DNA of 64,000 nucleotides from Bin87 sp963692995 (lineage in GTDB: Bacteria; Chloroflexota; Dehalococcoidia; Lucifugimonadales; UBA3495): the NCBI GenBank assembly GCA_963692995.1, contig OY843611.1, positions 2,232,001 through 2,296,000 of the forward strand, read 5' to 3'. The stretch's first letter is position 1. Each line of letters begins with the position of its first letter. The notes below the pieces were generated by a model, which did not search any database, was not told the origin of the DNA, and worked only from the letters and a program-made list of their open reading frames with translations. Shown here in pieces: positions 7,561 to 16,003 of the stretch. The position numbers and the translations under genes were made by a program.

Positions 7561-8418
7561 CTAACCGGACGTTACCAGTACCGGTTCGCCGCTCTTCACT
7601 CTCAAAAAATGCGCGGCATTGCCGTTGACGACCACGATCTCCAGTCGCCCGCGGCTCCCCACTAATGCGCGGAGACCATCGCCCGGCGGGTGATGGAAGG
7701 TCCGGGAAAGGCCGGCGATGGCGCGTCCCGCTATGCGCACCGTGACCGACGGATCTTCTGACGATACGCCCAGGCCGCGCAGCGCATCTTCCGTGATGTC
7801 GGTGATCAAGTTGCCGAAGGCGTCCGCGAAAATCACTTGTCCGCGCACCGTGTTGCCTTCAGGCCGTGGCCCGGTCAGCGGCAGCGCGACGATGGCATCC
7901 GCCGGCTCTCCCAGCGAATCGGGCGGCACTCCCCGGGACAGGTAAGCGGCAACCGGGGCGAACACGTCGCGCCCGTGAAAGGTGTCGCTCAGCGGGTGTT
8001 GCCAGTAGGCCGGATTAGTCAGTCGCCAGGCGCGGCAAAGGCGGGGGAGGGCGGCGGGGCGGGAAGCCTCACCCGCTCCAAAACTGGGGGCATACTCCCT
8101 ACAAACCAGTGTCAGCAGTCCGTTGTCCGGCGCCAGATAGCGGCCATCGGGGGTATCCAGGAGGACGGCGGCTCGGTCGGTTCCCACTCCGGGGTCAACG
8201 ACGGCGACGAAAATGCTATGCCGGGGAAAGTAACGGTGTGAGACGGCCAGTTCGACGGCGCCGTGGCGCACGTCCTGGGGGCCGATACCGTGGGTCAGGT
8301 CGATTACCGGGACACCGGGGCTGATACCGGCAATTACTCCGCGCATCATGCCGACGTAGGCGTCGGCAAGACCGAAATCGGTGAGGAGCACGATCGGCGG
8401 GTCGGGCACGGGCCGCAC
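7561..8418 (-). CDS. SAM hydroxide adenosyltransferase (SAM hydrolase, DUF62 family)
   Basis: Family members cleave S-adenosylmethionine with water or hydroxide to adenosine and methionine and are related to fluorinases and chlorinases. The 285-residue product keeps the N-terminal VLLTDFGLADAYVGMMRGV, VDPGVGTDRAAV, the APDNGLL loop, DTFHGRDVFAPVAAYLSRG near 155-173, and the C-terminal domain with FADAFGNLITDIT. The halide-specific insertion of fluorinases is not evident, which favours hydrolase activity. The gene follows secG with a 39-base gap and probably shares its transcript. Confidence 0.88.
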   Translation of the reverse strand: MRPVPDPPIVLLTDFGLADAYVGMMRGVIAGISPGVPVIDLTHGIGPQDVRHGAVELAVSHRYFPRHSIFVAVVDPGVGTDRAAVLLDTPDGRYLAPDNGLLTLVCREYAPSFGAGEASRPAALPRLCRAWRLTNPAYWQHPLSDTFHGRDVFAPVAAYLSRGVPPDSLGEPADAIVALPLTGPRPEGNTVRGQVIFADAFGNLITDITEDALRGLGVSSEDPSVTVRIAGRAIAGLSRTFHHPPGDGLRALVGSRGRLEIVVVNGNAAHFLRVKSGEPVLVTSG

Positions 8419-8457
8419 CTTTGACGCTGTAGCGGACCAGAGGCCCGCGCGCCTCTG

Positions 8458-8676
8458 CTATGCTCCGGTGAACCGGGCGCTCAAGAGGGACACCAGCAGG
8501 AAGACGACGATGAGCGCGATGGTCAGCTGGAACATGGTGCGTTCCAAACCCCGACGGGTGCGGATGGTGCTCTGGGCGCTGCCAAACATTCCGCTGCCAG
8601 CCTCCCGCACCTGGGACAAGATGATGAGGACCAACACTATTGAGATTACGATTTGGGCGACGTTGAGCAGGCTCAT
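8458..8676 (-). CDS. secG: Preprotein translocase subunit SecG
   Basis: A small (72-residue) inner-membrane partner of SecYE. It shows the two-helix SecG pattern: TM1 (about 5-22, LNVAQIVISIVLVLIILSQ), a cytoplasmic loop with the family-typical GSGMFGSAQSTIRTRRGLER, then TM2 (about 48-66). It starts 28 bases after the gatB stop, indicating co-transcription. Confidence 0.93.
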   Translation of the reverse strand: MSLLNVAQIVISIVLVLIILSQVREAGSGMFGSAQSTIRTRRGLERTMFQLTIALIVVFLLVSLLSARFTGA

Positions 8677-8704
8677 CCGAATACTCCACGTTTATTGTAC
8701 CACG

Positions 8705-10210
8705 TCAGGGCTTCCGCGCTGCGAGGGCTTCAAGCACGAAACGCAACGCCAATTCGGGTTGGGCCTGGCCCTTGGTGATTCGCATGACCTGCCCCATGAG
8801 GAAACGGGCCGCGGTTTCCTTGCCGCTGCGGTAGTCGGCAACCGCTTTGGGGTTGGCGGAGACGGCTTCTGCTACGGCGGCCTCGATGACGCCGGTATCG
8901 CTGATCTGAGCCAGGCCGCGCTGGCGCGCTATAGCGGCGGGGGCGCCGCCGGTGGAGTACATTTCTTCCAGCACGGTTTTGGCTAACGATGTTGACAGCG
9001 TGCCGTCGTCAATCAGGCCCAGCAGGTCGGACAGCGCCGCCGGCGTAACCGGAGAGGCCGAAATGTCGCAATGAGCCTGGTTCAGCAGATAGGTCAAGTC
9101 TCCGATGATCCAGTTGGCAGTCTCTGTGGCGGCATCTTGACCAGCAACGTCGGATGCGTCGCGCCAGGATACGGTTTCCTCAAAGTAGTCGGCCATGGCG
9201 CGGGAGGCGGTCAACTGGCCAGCGTTGTACTCGGACAGGCCATAGGCCGCCCGGAACCGGGCTTTGCGTTGGGGGGCCAGCTCAGGCAGCGCTGCTTCCA
9301 AGTCGGCCACCCACTCTGGGCCAATGTTGAGCGGCGGCAGGTCGGGTTCCGGGAAATAACGATAGTCGTGGGCGTATTCCTTGCTGCGCTGGGAAACCGT
9401 TACGCTACGCTCCTCCACCCAACCCCGGGTTTCCTGAACTACTGCTCCGCCGTCTTCGATCACTTTCCGCTGTCGCTCCACCTCATATTCCAGAGCCTGA
9501 TAGACGGCGCGAAAGCTGTTCATGTTCTTGACTTCAGTGCGGACGCCGAAGGTATCGCTGCCCAGAGGCCGGATACTGACGTTGGCGTCACAGCGGAAGT
9601 TGCCGTCCTGCATATTGGCGGTGGAAACGCCCAAATACTGCACCATGGAGTGGAGAGCCATGAGGTACTGCCGCGCTTCTTCCGGCGAGCGGAGGTCGGG
9701 TTTGCTGACGATCTCCATGAGGGGGACGCCGGAACGGTTAACGTCCACCAGAGAGTAGCCGATCAGAGAGTAGCCGGCTCCCCCGTCGCCGTCAGGGAAG
9801 TGCTGCATTTTGGCGACGTCCTCCTCCAGATGAACGCGCTCCACGCCGATCCGGCGGGGAGCCGAGGCGGTCGCGGGGTCGCCGTCGATGTCCAGATACC
9901 CGTTCACGGCTAAGGGAAGGTCATACTGGGAAATCTGGTAGCCTTTCATCAGGTCTGGGTAGGGGTAATTCTTCCGGTCAAATTTGGTGAACTCGGGAAT
10001 ACGGCAGCCCAAGGCCAGGCCGGTCATCACGGTGTACTCCACAGCTCGACGGTTGATCACCGGCAGCGCGCCCGGCAAGCCCAGACAAACCGGGCAGGTG
10101 CGAGTGTTGGGTTCCGCAGTTTGGTAGTCGGCGGCGCACGCGCAAAACATTTTGCTGCGGGTGTCCAACTGGACGTGCGCTTCCAGGCCGATGACGGTTT
10201 CGTACTGCAT
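8705..10210 (-). CDS. gatB: Aspartyl/glutamyl-tRNA(Asn/Gln) amidotransferase subunit B
   Basis: The kinase/tRNA-binding subunit of GatCAB, which converts mischarged Glu-tRNA(Gln) and Asp-tRNA(Asn) to Gln- and Asn-tRNA. The 501-residue product starts at ATG 10210 (MQYETVIGLEAHVQL), the conserved family N terminus; in-frame sequence upstream does not look coding. Signatures include CPVCLGLPGALPVINRRAVE, FDRKNYPYPDLMKGYQISQY, DVNRSGVPLMEIVSKPDL and the C-terminal YqeY-like tail with DYRSGKETAARFLMGQVM. gatA and gatC are not nearby. Confidence 0.97.
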   Translation of the reverse strand: MQYETVIGLEAHVQLDTRSKMFCACAADYQTAEPNTRTCPVCLGLPGALPVINRRAVEYTVMTGLALGCRIPEFTKFDRKNYPYPDLMKGYQISQYDLPLAVNGYLDIDGDPATASAPRRIGVERVHLEEDVAKMQHFPDGDGGAGYSLIGYSLVDVNRSGVPLMEIVSKPDLRSPEEARQYLMALHSMVQYLGVSTANMQDGNFRCDANVSIRPLGSDTFGVRTEVKNMNSFRAVYQALEYEVERQRKVIEDGGAVVQETRGWVEERSVTVSQRSKEYAHDYRYFPEPDLPPLNIGPEWVADLEAALPELAPQRKARFRAAYGLSEYNAGQLTASRAMADYFEETVSWRDASDVAGQDAATETANWIIGDLTYLLNQAHCDISASPVTPAALSDLLGLIDDGTLSTSLAKTVLEEMYSTGGAPAAIARQRGLAQISDTGVIEAAVAEAVSANPKAVADYRSGKETAARFLMGQVMRITKGQAQPELALRFVLEALAARKP

Positions 10211-10475
10211 GGTGGTCGTTCCCGATTGCCTCTGAGATCGACGATAGTATAGCAGGGACAAAGTTGCGCGCGTTTGCGAGACCGCCGGAATTCCCACAAC
10301 TACGCCGGGATGCGGCGCATGAGCATACGAAGGCCGGAACAGCCGGCCGTTGGTGTCGACAGAAATCCGGAGTTGGCCCTCGCGTCGTTGGGTTTGAATG
10401 GAACGGAACTACGCGTTGCCTGGGGCCGGACGCCGGAATTCGCAATAATGCGCCTGATCTCGCCAACATTATGAC
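10211..10475. other. Intergenic gap with no gene recognised
   Basis: No convincing coding sequence is seen; short open frames here have no ribosome site and no family resemblance. A minus-strand TATACT at 10251-10246 may be the -10 box of gatB, but I found no good -35 box. Confidence 0.4.
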
Positions 10476-10675
10476 GAAGGCAACCGGACGCCCTTGCCTT
10501 CATCCGCTACCGTCATAGAATGACGGCAGCCGCCGAAAAAGCCTCGGTTTGCAAACCGAGGCGGCGACGGCAGGGCAAGTACCGAATCTCCCTAGTCGCC
10601 AGCTCTTGTACGCCCGCGATGCGGCCTTTGTAAAGCCCGGCCGGAGCCGATTTTTGCTCCGCCGGGGTTTTTTTG
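10476..10675 (+). ncRNA. Candidate structured RNA ending in a terminator, class unknown
   Basis: A chain of hairpins is visible with no coding frame: GAAGGCAA/TTGCCTTC (10476-10501), CCGTCA/TGACGG (10510-10526), CCTCGGTTT/AAACCGAGG (about 10541-10562), GGCGAC/GTCGCC (10563-10600), then a strong U-run terminator at 10635-10674. The order suggests a short transcript read left to right. I could not match it by eye to RNase P RNA, tmRNA, SRP RNA, 6S RNA or a common riboswitch. Confidence 0.4.
10635..10674 (+). terminator. Rho-independent terminator
   Basis: CCCGGCCGGAGC pairs with GCTCCGCCGGGG (one bulge) around a T-rich loop and is followed by seven T residues at 10668-10674. It ends whatever transcript comes from the hairpin region at its left. 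Confidence 0.8.
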
Positions 10676-10683
10676 GTCGCTAT

Positions 10684-10935
10684 CCCCGCTGAACCGGGGC
10701 CACCAGAGGCTAGGGAGAACCAGCCGTAGGCATCGTGCCAACGACAGCCTCTGGAGGCAAATCGGGCGCGGTCAACGTCGCCCGGTTCGGCGAGACTAAA
10801 CCGGAAGGTGCGGTAGGATCCCCTACTCGGCTGCCCACGTAACAGCCGTGTTCCGGCGGTAAAAGCCGCCGCAAAGTGGCTCAGGTTGCCTCGGCTGCCC
10901 GGGCCGCAATCACAATGACCGCCACAAGGAGTTCC
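10684..10935 (+). promoter_or_regulatory. Long structured 5' leader of the FN3 protein gene
   Basis: Stems include CCCCG/CGGGG (10684-10699), CCAGAGGCT/AGCCTCTGG (10703-10754), CGGGCG/CGCCCG (10763-10784), CCGGTT/AACCGG (10782-10804), GTAGG/CCTAC near 10815 and CGGCGG/CCGCCG near 10856. Two of these share bases 10782-10784, so they cannot both form fully, as in a switch. I could not fit it to c-di-GMP, c-di-AMP, cobalamin, SAM or TPP consensus sequences. Confidence 0.35.
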
Positions 10936-11712
10936 ATGTTCCGCAACAAATTCGGCAATATTGCCGTCAAACGTCATCCAATCTTCGCGGTGGCCATCGC
11001 GCTGGCCCTGGTGATGTTCGTCGCCACCGACGGAGTAGTCAGCGCGGCCTCCAAGCCGCCCAAGGCGCCCGAGAACTTCACTGCCTCGGCCACTAGAGTA
11101 GCTGGCGAGATTCTGGTGCGATGGGACCCCGAACCCGGCGCTACCGCCTATGAACTCTGCATCGAGTCAGACAACGATGAAAAAGTTTGTGACGTCATCG
11201 ATCCCTCCGTTACGGGGAGGTTTTATGGAAATCTGGATGTGGGCGTACGTTATTGGTTCGCCATCCGGAGTTACCGGGACCCCTGGGCTTCCATGTGGTT
11301 CTTCACCGAGCGCATCCGCGCCGGCACCGAGAACTTCTGCCCGATTACCGGATTTCCGATGCCGGCGGGCGGGTACAAGTCGATAGGCGAACCGGCGCGC
11401 GGCGTCAGCGGCGCTTTCAGTACTGTGGACAGCGTGAGTTTTCCGGACGATACGGGTAAACCAATAACCAACACCGGCCTTCGCTCTATCAAAATCTGCA
11501 CCACACTTGCGGCCGGAGATGACAACGACTGGTATGCCCAAGCAAACTTGGGCACGGATGCAGGCTTGTCAATGGAGTGGCAAAGCTCCAGAAACGGGTG
11601 CTGGCTGCACGGCATCCCAGCTAACGCCACCGTCGCCGTCTTCGCGTTGACCACGTGGAACGATACAGAAGGGCGTACTCTGCTCTACCGGTTTGACGTG
11701 CCGGCGGACTGA
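10936..11712 (+). CDS. Secreted protein with a fibronectin type III domain
   Basis: A 258-residue exported protein. The ATG at 10936 follows AAGGAG by 4 bases. The N terminus is a signal peptide or anchor: basic residues to about 13, a hydrophobic run to about 30, then VVSAAS as a likely cleavage area. Residues about 40-115 form a fibronectin type III-like module (PPKAPENFTASAT, ILVRWDPEPGATAYELCIE, VRYWFAIRSYRD). The rest, about 130-258, is an unassigned beta-rich domain with a few cysteines that could pair outside the cell. The length of the leader suggests RNA-level control. Adhesion or polymer binding is possible but unproven. Confidence 0.7.
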   Translation: MFRNKFGNIAVKRHPIFAVAIALALVMFVATDGVVSAASKPPKAPENFTASATRVAGEILVRWDPEPGATAYELCIESDNDEKVCDVIDPSVTGRFYGNLDVGVRYWFAIRSYRDPWASMWFFTERIRAGTENFCPITGFPMPAGGYKSIGEPARGVSGAFSTVDSVSFPDDTGKPITNTGLRSIKICTTLAAGDDNDWYAQANLGTDAGLSMEWQSSRNGCWLHGIPANATVAVFALTTWNDTEGRTLLYRFDVPAD

Positions 11713-11739
11713 CCGGCGAAGTCCCTCCCCCTGGGCAAC

Positions 11740-11772
11740 GGCGCCGCCAAGTTTGACTCAGCGGCGCCTTTT
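11740..11772 (+). terminator. Rho-independent terminator
   Basis: GGCGCCGC (11740-11747) pairs with GCGGCGCC (11761-11768), followed by TTTT, just after the FN3 gene stop. Confidence 0.75.
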
Positions 11773-11967
11773 CAGTCCAAAAAGCCGGTTGCTCAACCGA
11801 TGCGTCGGTACACTGATTTTTAGTTGTCCCAACCGCTTGCGATCTTCCGTCAGTAAGCGAATACCGCCGAATACGTCGCTGACGATATTCGTCGCCGTAA
11901 TGACGAAACCCTCCGGCAGTTGTGTGGGCCAGCAACTTTCGCAACTTCCTCGAGGCTGAGCGCGATG
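11773..11967. other. Intergenic gap, possible decayed coding remnant
   Basis: No intact gene. On the minus strand a frame between about 11760 and 11940 reads GFVITATNIVSDVFGGIRLL, which looks somewhat protein-like, but it has no ribosome site or recognisable family. Confidence 0.25.
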
Positions 11968-11997
11968 TTGACAACCCGGCGGATTTTGGTGTATCAA
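11968..11997 (+). promoter_or_regulatory. Candidate sigma70 promoter for the small hypothetical gene
   Basis: TTGACA (11968-11973) and TATCAA (11992-11997) are 18 bases apart, about 60 bases before the start at 12060. Confidence 0.5.
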
Positions 11998-12059
11998 TTT
12001 ACCATTGTGTGCGACCGCCAATTTCAGGATTGGTAGCCCTGCCAACGGAGGAGGAGACT

Positions 12060-12311
12060 ATGCCCGACATTTACTACGCCAGGCCCAGCAATTTCCTGTC
12101 CGACCCCCGCGACCGCACCGTCGTAACCGGGTCGTCTGAAGACGACGTTCTTCAAAAAATGTACGAGTACCTGAGCAGCCCTGAAGCTCAGGCTCGCTAC
12201 CCAGGTGTGGAGGATCCCACCGAGCTGGAGAACAACATCCGCAAGTGCATCTTCAAGAAGGGCACCAAGGCCATCCACAACCGGCCTCCGGATGCTGAAC
12301 ACGCGCATTAA
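12060..12311 (+). CDS. Small hypothetical cytoplasmic protein (83 residues)
   Basis: I do not recognise this family. The ATG at 12060 follows an unusually strong site GGAGGAGGAG, and a TTGACA promoter lies upstream, so it is likely expressed. The product (MPDIYYARPSNFLSDPRDRT..) is hydrophilic, with a probable helix at about 28-45 (EDDVLQKMYEYLSSPEAQAR) and a basic CIFKKGTKAIHNRPP end. It has no signal peptide, transmembrane segment or metal motif. It is followed by a long inverted repeat. Confidence 0.6.
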   Translation: MPDIYYARPSNFLSDPRDRTVVTGSSEDDVLQKMYEYLSSPEAQARYPGVEDPTELENNIRKCIFKKGTKAIHNRPPDAEHAH

Positions 12312-12324
12312 GCCCGCTCCGATA

Positions 12325-12377
12325 GCGTAAAGCAATCGCCCCCGTTCCTGTCGGCAACGGGGGCGATTGCTTTACGC
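12325..12377. terminator. 22-bp perfect inverted repeat between convergent genes
   Basis: GCGTAAAGCAATCGCCCCCGTT (12325-12346) is exactly complementary to 12356-12377 around a 9-base loop. It ends one base before the stop codon of the minus-strand MFS gene. There is no U-run on either side, but the stem alone should be very stable; a bidirectional terminator is the simplest reading. Confidence 0.6.
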
Positions 12378-12378
12378 C

Positions 12379-13605
12379 TCAGCCCGTCTCCGGAGACGCC
12401 GGCGCGCGGGCGACTTCGCGGGGCAACAGGACGCCGGCCAACAGCGCGGTCCAACTCATGGCCCAGCAGACGAGAAAGGCCAGCAAAAAGGAGCCCGAAA
12501 TATCGCGGAACGCTCCCGCCAGAATTGGCGACACGAACATGGCGATTCCGGAAAAGGTCATGATCGAGCCATAGATTACCGCCAAGTTTTGGGGAGTGAT
12601 GTCGCTCATACGGAGGGGCAAGGTAAGCAACATCGGCACATAGAACCAGGAGCCGAACCCGAGTACCGCCGCAGCGACGTATATCCCGACGGTTCCAGGG
12701 AACAGAAAAGTGCCGATGCCGCCCAATACGGCGGCAACGCCCGAAATCAGGAAGATGGGGCGGGCGGAACCGAAGCGCAGTGGCAACGCGCCGCCAAGCA
12801 AAACGGCGAATACCCCAATGAAGGGGAGCACACCGGTTACCAAACCCGCTTCGGCAAGGGACATACCGCGTTGCTCGTTGAAAAAGGTGGGAAGCCAGCC
12901 CGTCAACGCGGTGTATTGCACGAGGATACCGGCATCGGTCAGAATCAACAGGACCACCGTGCGGCCACGCAACACTCCCCAGGTTTGACGCAACGTAATC
13001 GGCGCCGGGCGCGAACCGCCGAAAGGCGCGTCCCGCCCCGCAACGGCCCACGCTACGGCTCCGGCCACGCCCAATACGCCGAAAAGGCTCAGCGCAGTTT
13101 TCCAGTCCGTCAGGGCGGCCAAGGGCGCCGCGCCGGCCACTGAGATAGCTACACCCAGGCTTACCAGCGCCGTGTTGAGGGCATTCATCACGAGCACTTC
13201 TTTCTGCGAGAACCAGCCCATGAGCAGCGGACCCGTGGCCGTGACGATCATTGCCAACCCGACTCCGTAGGCGAGACGGAGAGACAGCAGGGCCGGGAAG
13301 CTCGGGGCCAGGAAAGCTAACCCCAGGACCGCCATAGCGACCCAACCCACGAGGTTCGCACGCCGCACACCGATGGCGGACACCAGCATCCCACCCGGTA
13401 TTCCCAGAATTGCCCCGACCAGCATGGGTAACGAGATCAGCATTCCGGCCGATACCCGGCTGATTTGATAGTCCTCAATGATGAGCGGCAGCAGCGGGGA
13501 AATGCCGAAAAGGTTCAGCCCCAGGACCAAATGCGCGGTAAGCGACAGAGCGGCCATCACCCAGCGGTAATTGCCGGCGATGGGCTGGGCCGCGGCAGAG
13601 CGCAT
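12379..13605 (-). CDS. Major facilitator superfamily transporter
   Basis: A 408-residue polytopic inner-membrane protein with about 12 hydrophobic segments in two halves. An MFS-type loop (RRANLVGW after SAIGV) falls between TM2 and TM3, and a mid loop DAPFGGSRPAPITLRQTW lies near 195-215. It resembles the nitrate/nitrite and cyanate (CynX/NarK-like) region of MFS, but the substrate is unclear. It is the last gene downstream of the molybdenum hydroxylase subunits, 81 bases after the large subunit and separated from it by a palindrome. It may import the hydroxylase substrate. Confidence 0.85.
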   Translation of the reverse strand: MRSAAAQPIAGNYRWVMAALSLTAHLVLGLNLFGISPLLPLIIEDYQISRVSAGMLISLPMLVGAILGIPGGMLVSAIGVRRANLVGWVAMAVLGLAFLAPSFPALLSLRLAYGVGLAMIVTATGPLLMGWFSQKEVLVMNALNTALVSLGVAISVAGAAPLAALTDWKTALSLFGVLGVAGAVAWAVAGRDAPFGGSRPAPITLRQTWGVLRGRTVVLLILTDAGILVQYTALTGWLPTFFNEQRGMSLAEAGLVTGVLPFIGVFAVLLGGALPLRFGSARPIFLISGVAAVLGGIGTFLFPGTVGIYVAAAVLGFGSWFYVPMLLTLPLRMSDITPQNLAVIYGSIMTFSGIAMFVSPILAGAFRDISGSFLLAFLVCWAMSWTALLAGVLLPREVARAPASPETG

Positions 13606-13638
13606 CAGGCGCCGGACCGGGGAGCCTAATCCAAACGT

Positions 13639-13661
13639 GGGGCGGGTTTGGAACCCGCCCC
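13639..13661. repeat. Dispersed palindrome (GGGGCGGGTT type)
   Basis: GGGGCGGGTT (13639-13648) and AACCCGCCCC (13652-13661) flank TGG. It lies between the MFS gene and the molybdenum subunit gene. Same family as 1952-1978, 17564-17592 and 63960-63982. Confidence 0.8.
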
Positions 13662-13686
13662 GGAATTGGTCGATTGGCCCAAATCG

Positions 13687-15972
13687 TTAATCCGTCACAA
13701 TGCCTTCGGCGCGACGCAAGGATGCTACGTCCAAGGGTATATCCTGATCCTCGCCATTCAACGCAGCCAGTACTCGCTCGCCGGACAGCGGCAGTTCCTT
13801 CACGCGCACGCCCACGGCGTCGTACACGGCGTTAGCGATAGCGGCGGGCGGCCCGAAGCCGGGCGGTTCCGCCACTGCCCGGGCTCCAAAGGGGCCGTCG
13901 GGCGCCGGCACGTTCACCAGCACGATTTCCATCTCGGGAAGGTCAATGGCCAGTGGCATCAGATACGACGCGAAGGACGGGTTCCGCACCGCGCCCGTGT
14001 CCGGGTCGAATTGCTGATCTTCGGTCAACGCTCGTCCGATGCCCTGTACCACGCCGCCGTCCAGCTGTCCTTCTACCGCCATGGGATTGATGGCTACCCC
14101 TACGTCCTGCGCCTGTACGTACCGCAGTACCTTCACCTGCCCAGTACCCCGGTCCACCTTGACCTCCGCCGCCTGGGCGGCGAAAACCGGAGTGTAGGGC
14201 ATGCTGGAGAGCGACGCCGTGCCGATGATGGGCCCGCCGCGCGACGTGATACTGGCCGCCGCCAACTGGGCGAAGGTTAGTCCCTGGGGCTCGTTGTCCA
14301 GGACGTAAATTCGTCCATCCTCGCAGCCCAGGGCATCCTCCGGCACTCCCAGCCGCTCGGAGGCCAAGGCCGTCAGTTTCTGCGCCGTGTCCTCGGCCGC
14401 GCGGAGCACCGCCGTACCCTGGCTGTACACGACGCGGCTGCCGCCCGACTGCCCGGTGTAGGGAGCCAGGTCAGTATCGCGCTTGGCGACGATGACGCTG
14501 GCCATGGGGATTCCCAAGGCTTCAGCGGCGATGGCAGCCAAGGACGTGTCGCTGCCGGATATGTCGGTTGATCCGGTCAACAGGCTCACGGAGCCGTCGT
14601 CGTTGACGCTGATAGCGGCGGTGGAGGGGCCGCTGCCGCTGCGCCATTCGCACAGCGCCAGGCCCAGGCCGTGGCCGTCCTCCAGGTCGCGGGGCCAGTC
14701 CATCTTTTCCCGGATGGCCGCCAGGGTTTCCATGAGTCCGTTGGCGGGCACCACGGCGCCGCTCACCGACACGTCGCCTTCGCGCAGGGCGTTATGCACC
14801 CGCAGGTCGAAGGGGTCAATCCCCAACTCGTGGGCGATGTGATCCATGTGGGATTCCACGGCAAAGGTCATGTCCGCCACGCCGGACGCACGGTAGGATC
14901 CCACGTAAATCTTGTTGGTATAGACGCCATAGGAGCGCAGGCGGAAGTTGGGCACGCGGTATGCGCCGATGCCGTGGCCGATGCCGGAGTTAGGCCCGGC
15001 GCCCAGGTACGCGCCGACGTCGAAAATAGTGTACGCCTCCCGGGCCGTGATGGTGCCGTCCCGCATCACGCCGGAGCGGATGTAGTTGGTAACCGGCAGG
15101 CGCGGGCCGTTCATGGTAAACACTTCTTCCCGGGTGTTGACCAGCTTGACCGGGCGGCCCGTCTGCATCGCCAGCAACGCCGGGAACGCCTCGAATGCCA
15201 GCCGGAGCTTGGCGCCGAACCCGCCACCCAGCTCCATGGCCACAACCCGGATGCGCGACACCGGAATCTCCAGCACCGCCGCCAGGCCGGCCCGTATCTG
15301 GTACGGACCCTGGGTGGAGGCGTAGATCACCAAGCGGCCATTAGGCTCGACATCGGCGACGCAGGCCATGGGTTCCAGGAAGCCCTGGTTGATGCCCTGG
15401 GAACGGTACACGTCCTCCACGACGACGTCGGCATCCTGGAACGCCTGCTCCACGTCGCCCCGGTCGGCGTCCAGCAGCGTGCTCACGTTGTGGCCCAAGG
15501 TGAAGCCATAGCCCTCGTAGTTCTCCAGTTCGGGATGGACGGTGGCGGCCTGCTCGCCCATGGCGGCCAGCGGGTTCACCACCGACGGCAGGTCTTCGTA
15601 CTCCACCTCAATCAGCTCGATGGCTTCCTCTGCGGTCGCTTCGTCGTCGGCAGCCACCGCCGCGATGGGTTCGCCGACGAAGTTCACCACCTCGCGGGGC
15701 ATCACGTAGCGGTCCCGCAAGGCGCCTGAGCCGTAACGGATGTCGGGAAAGTCCGTTCCGGTTATGATGCGCCGCACGCCCGGCAGCGCCGCGGCCTTGC
15801 TAATATCCAGCCGCGTGATGCGCGCGTGGTTGCGCGTGCTGGGCAGCAACTTGCAAGCCAGCATTCCCGGCAAGTACACGTCGGACGCATAGGCGGCCCG
15901 CCCGGTCACCTTGTCGTGGGCATCCACGCGGGGATGGTTTCTCTCCAGGACTTTGAACTGAGTCGTAGTCAT
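13687..15972 (-). CDS. Xanthine dehydrogenase-family molybdopterin-binding large subunit
   Basis: Catalytic subunit (761 residues) of a three-part molybdenum hydroxylase. The N-terminal a/b hammerhead domain opens at VDAHDKVTGRAAYASDVYLPG. The Mo-cofactor domains show MELGGGFGAKLRLAFE (usual GGGFGxK), GSYRASGVADMTFAVE, GQSGGSRVVYSQG, and VAINPMAVEGQLDGGVVQGIG. The conserved catalytic Glu is seen in AVAEPPGFGPPAAIANAVYDA. The usual CODH-specific active loop (AYRCSFR) is absent, so CO oxidation is unlikely and an N-heterocycle or aldehyde/acyl substrate is more likely. GGAGG precedes ATG 15972. Gene order FAD, FeS, Mo is the coxMSL arrangement. Confidence 0.92.
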   Translation of the reverse strand: MTTTQFKVLERNHPRVDAHDKVTGRAAYASDVYLPGMLACKLLPSTRNHARITRLDISKAAALPGVRRIITGTDFPDIRYGSGALRDRYVMPREVVNFVGEPIAAVAADDEATAEEAIELIEVEYEDLPSVVNPLAAMGEQAATVHPELENYEGYGFTLGHNVSTLLDADRGDVEQAFQDADVVVEDVYRSQGINQGFLEPMACVADVEPNGRLVIYASTQGPYQIRAGLAAVLEIPVSRIRVVAMELGGGFGAKLRLAFEAFPALLAMQTGRPVKLVNTREEVFTMNGPRLPVTNYIRSGVMRDGTITAREAYTIFDVGAYLGAGPNSGIGHGIGAYRVPNFRLRSYGVYTNKIYVGSYRASGVADMTFAVESHMDHIAHELGIDPFDLRVHNALREGDVSVSGAVVPANGLMETLAAIREKMDWPRDLEDGHGLGLALCEWRSGSGPSTAAISVNDDGSVSLLTGSTDISGSDTSLAAIAAEALGIPMASVIVAKRDTDLAPYTGQSGGSRVVYSQGTAVLRAAEDTAQKLTALASERLGVPEDALGCEDGRIYVLDNEPQGLTFAQLAAASITSRGGPIIGTASLSSMPYTPVFAAQAAEVKVDRGTGQVKVLRYVQAQDVGVAINPMAVEGQLDGGVVQGIGRALTEDQQFDPDTGAVRNPSFASYLMPLAIDLPEMEIVLVNVPAPDGPFGARAVAEPPGFGPPAAIANAVYDAVGVRVKELPLSGERVLAALNGEDQDIPLDVASLRRAEGIVTD

Positions 15973-16003
15973 ACAATGCCTCCATCGCGCCGGGGTGACC
16001 CGA

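Noticed and set aside
10264..10518. Short plus-strand open frames in the gap upstream of the FN3 gene
   Set aside because: No ribosome site or family resemblance, and they run through the hairpin-rich region.
10740..10935. Possible c-di-GMP (GEMM-I) riboswitch before the FN3 gene, from GGCAAATC, CTAAACC and CGCAAAG fragments
   Set aside because: The fragments are in the wrong order and spacing, and the GAAA tetraloop stem and 3' receptor are not found.
14671..15729. 352-codon plus-strand open frame inside the molybdenum subunit gene
   Set aside because: Antisense shadow of a strongly conserved enzyme; His/Val/Gln/Gly-rich translation typical of reverse reading in GC-rich genes.
13687..15972. 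Aerobic CO dehydrogenase (CoxL) identity for the large subunit
   Set aside because: Gene order is coxMSL-like, but the CODH active-site loop AYRCSFR is not seen; the equivalent reads SYRASGV.
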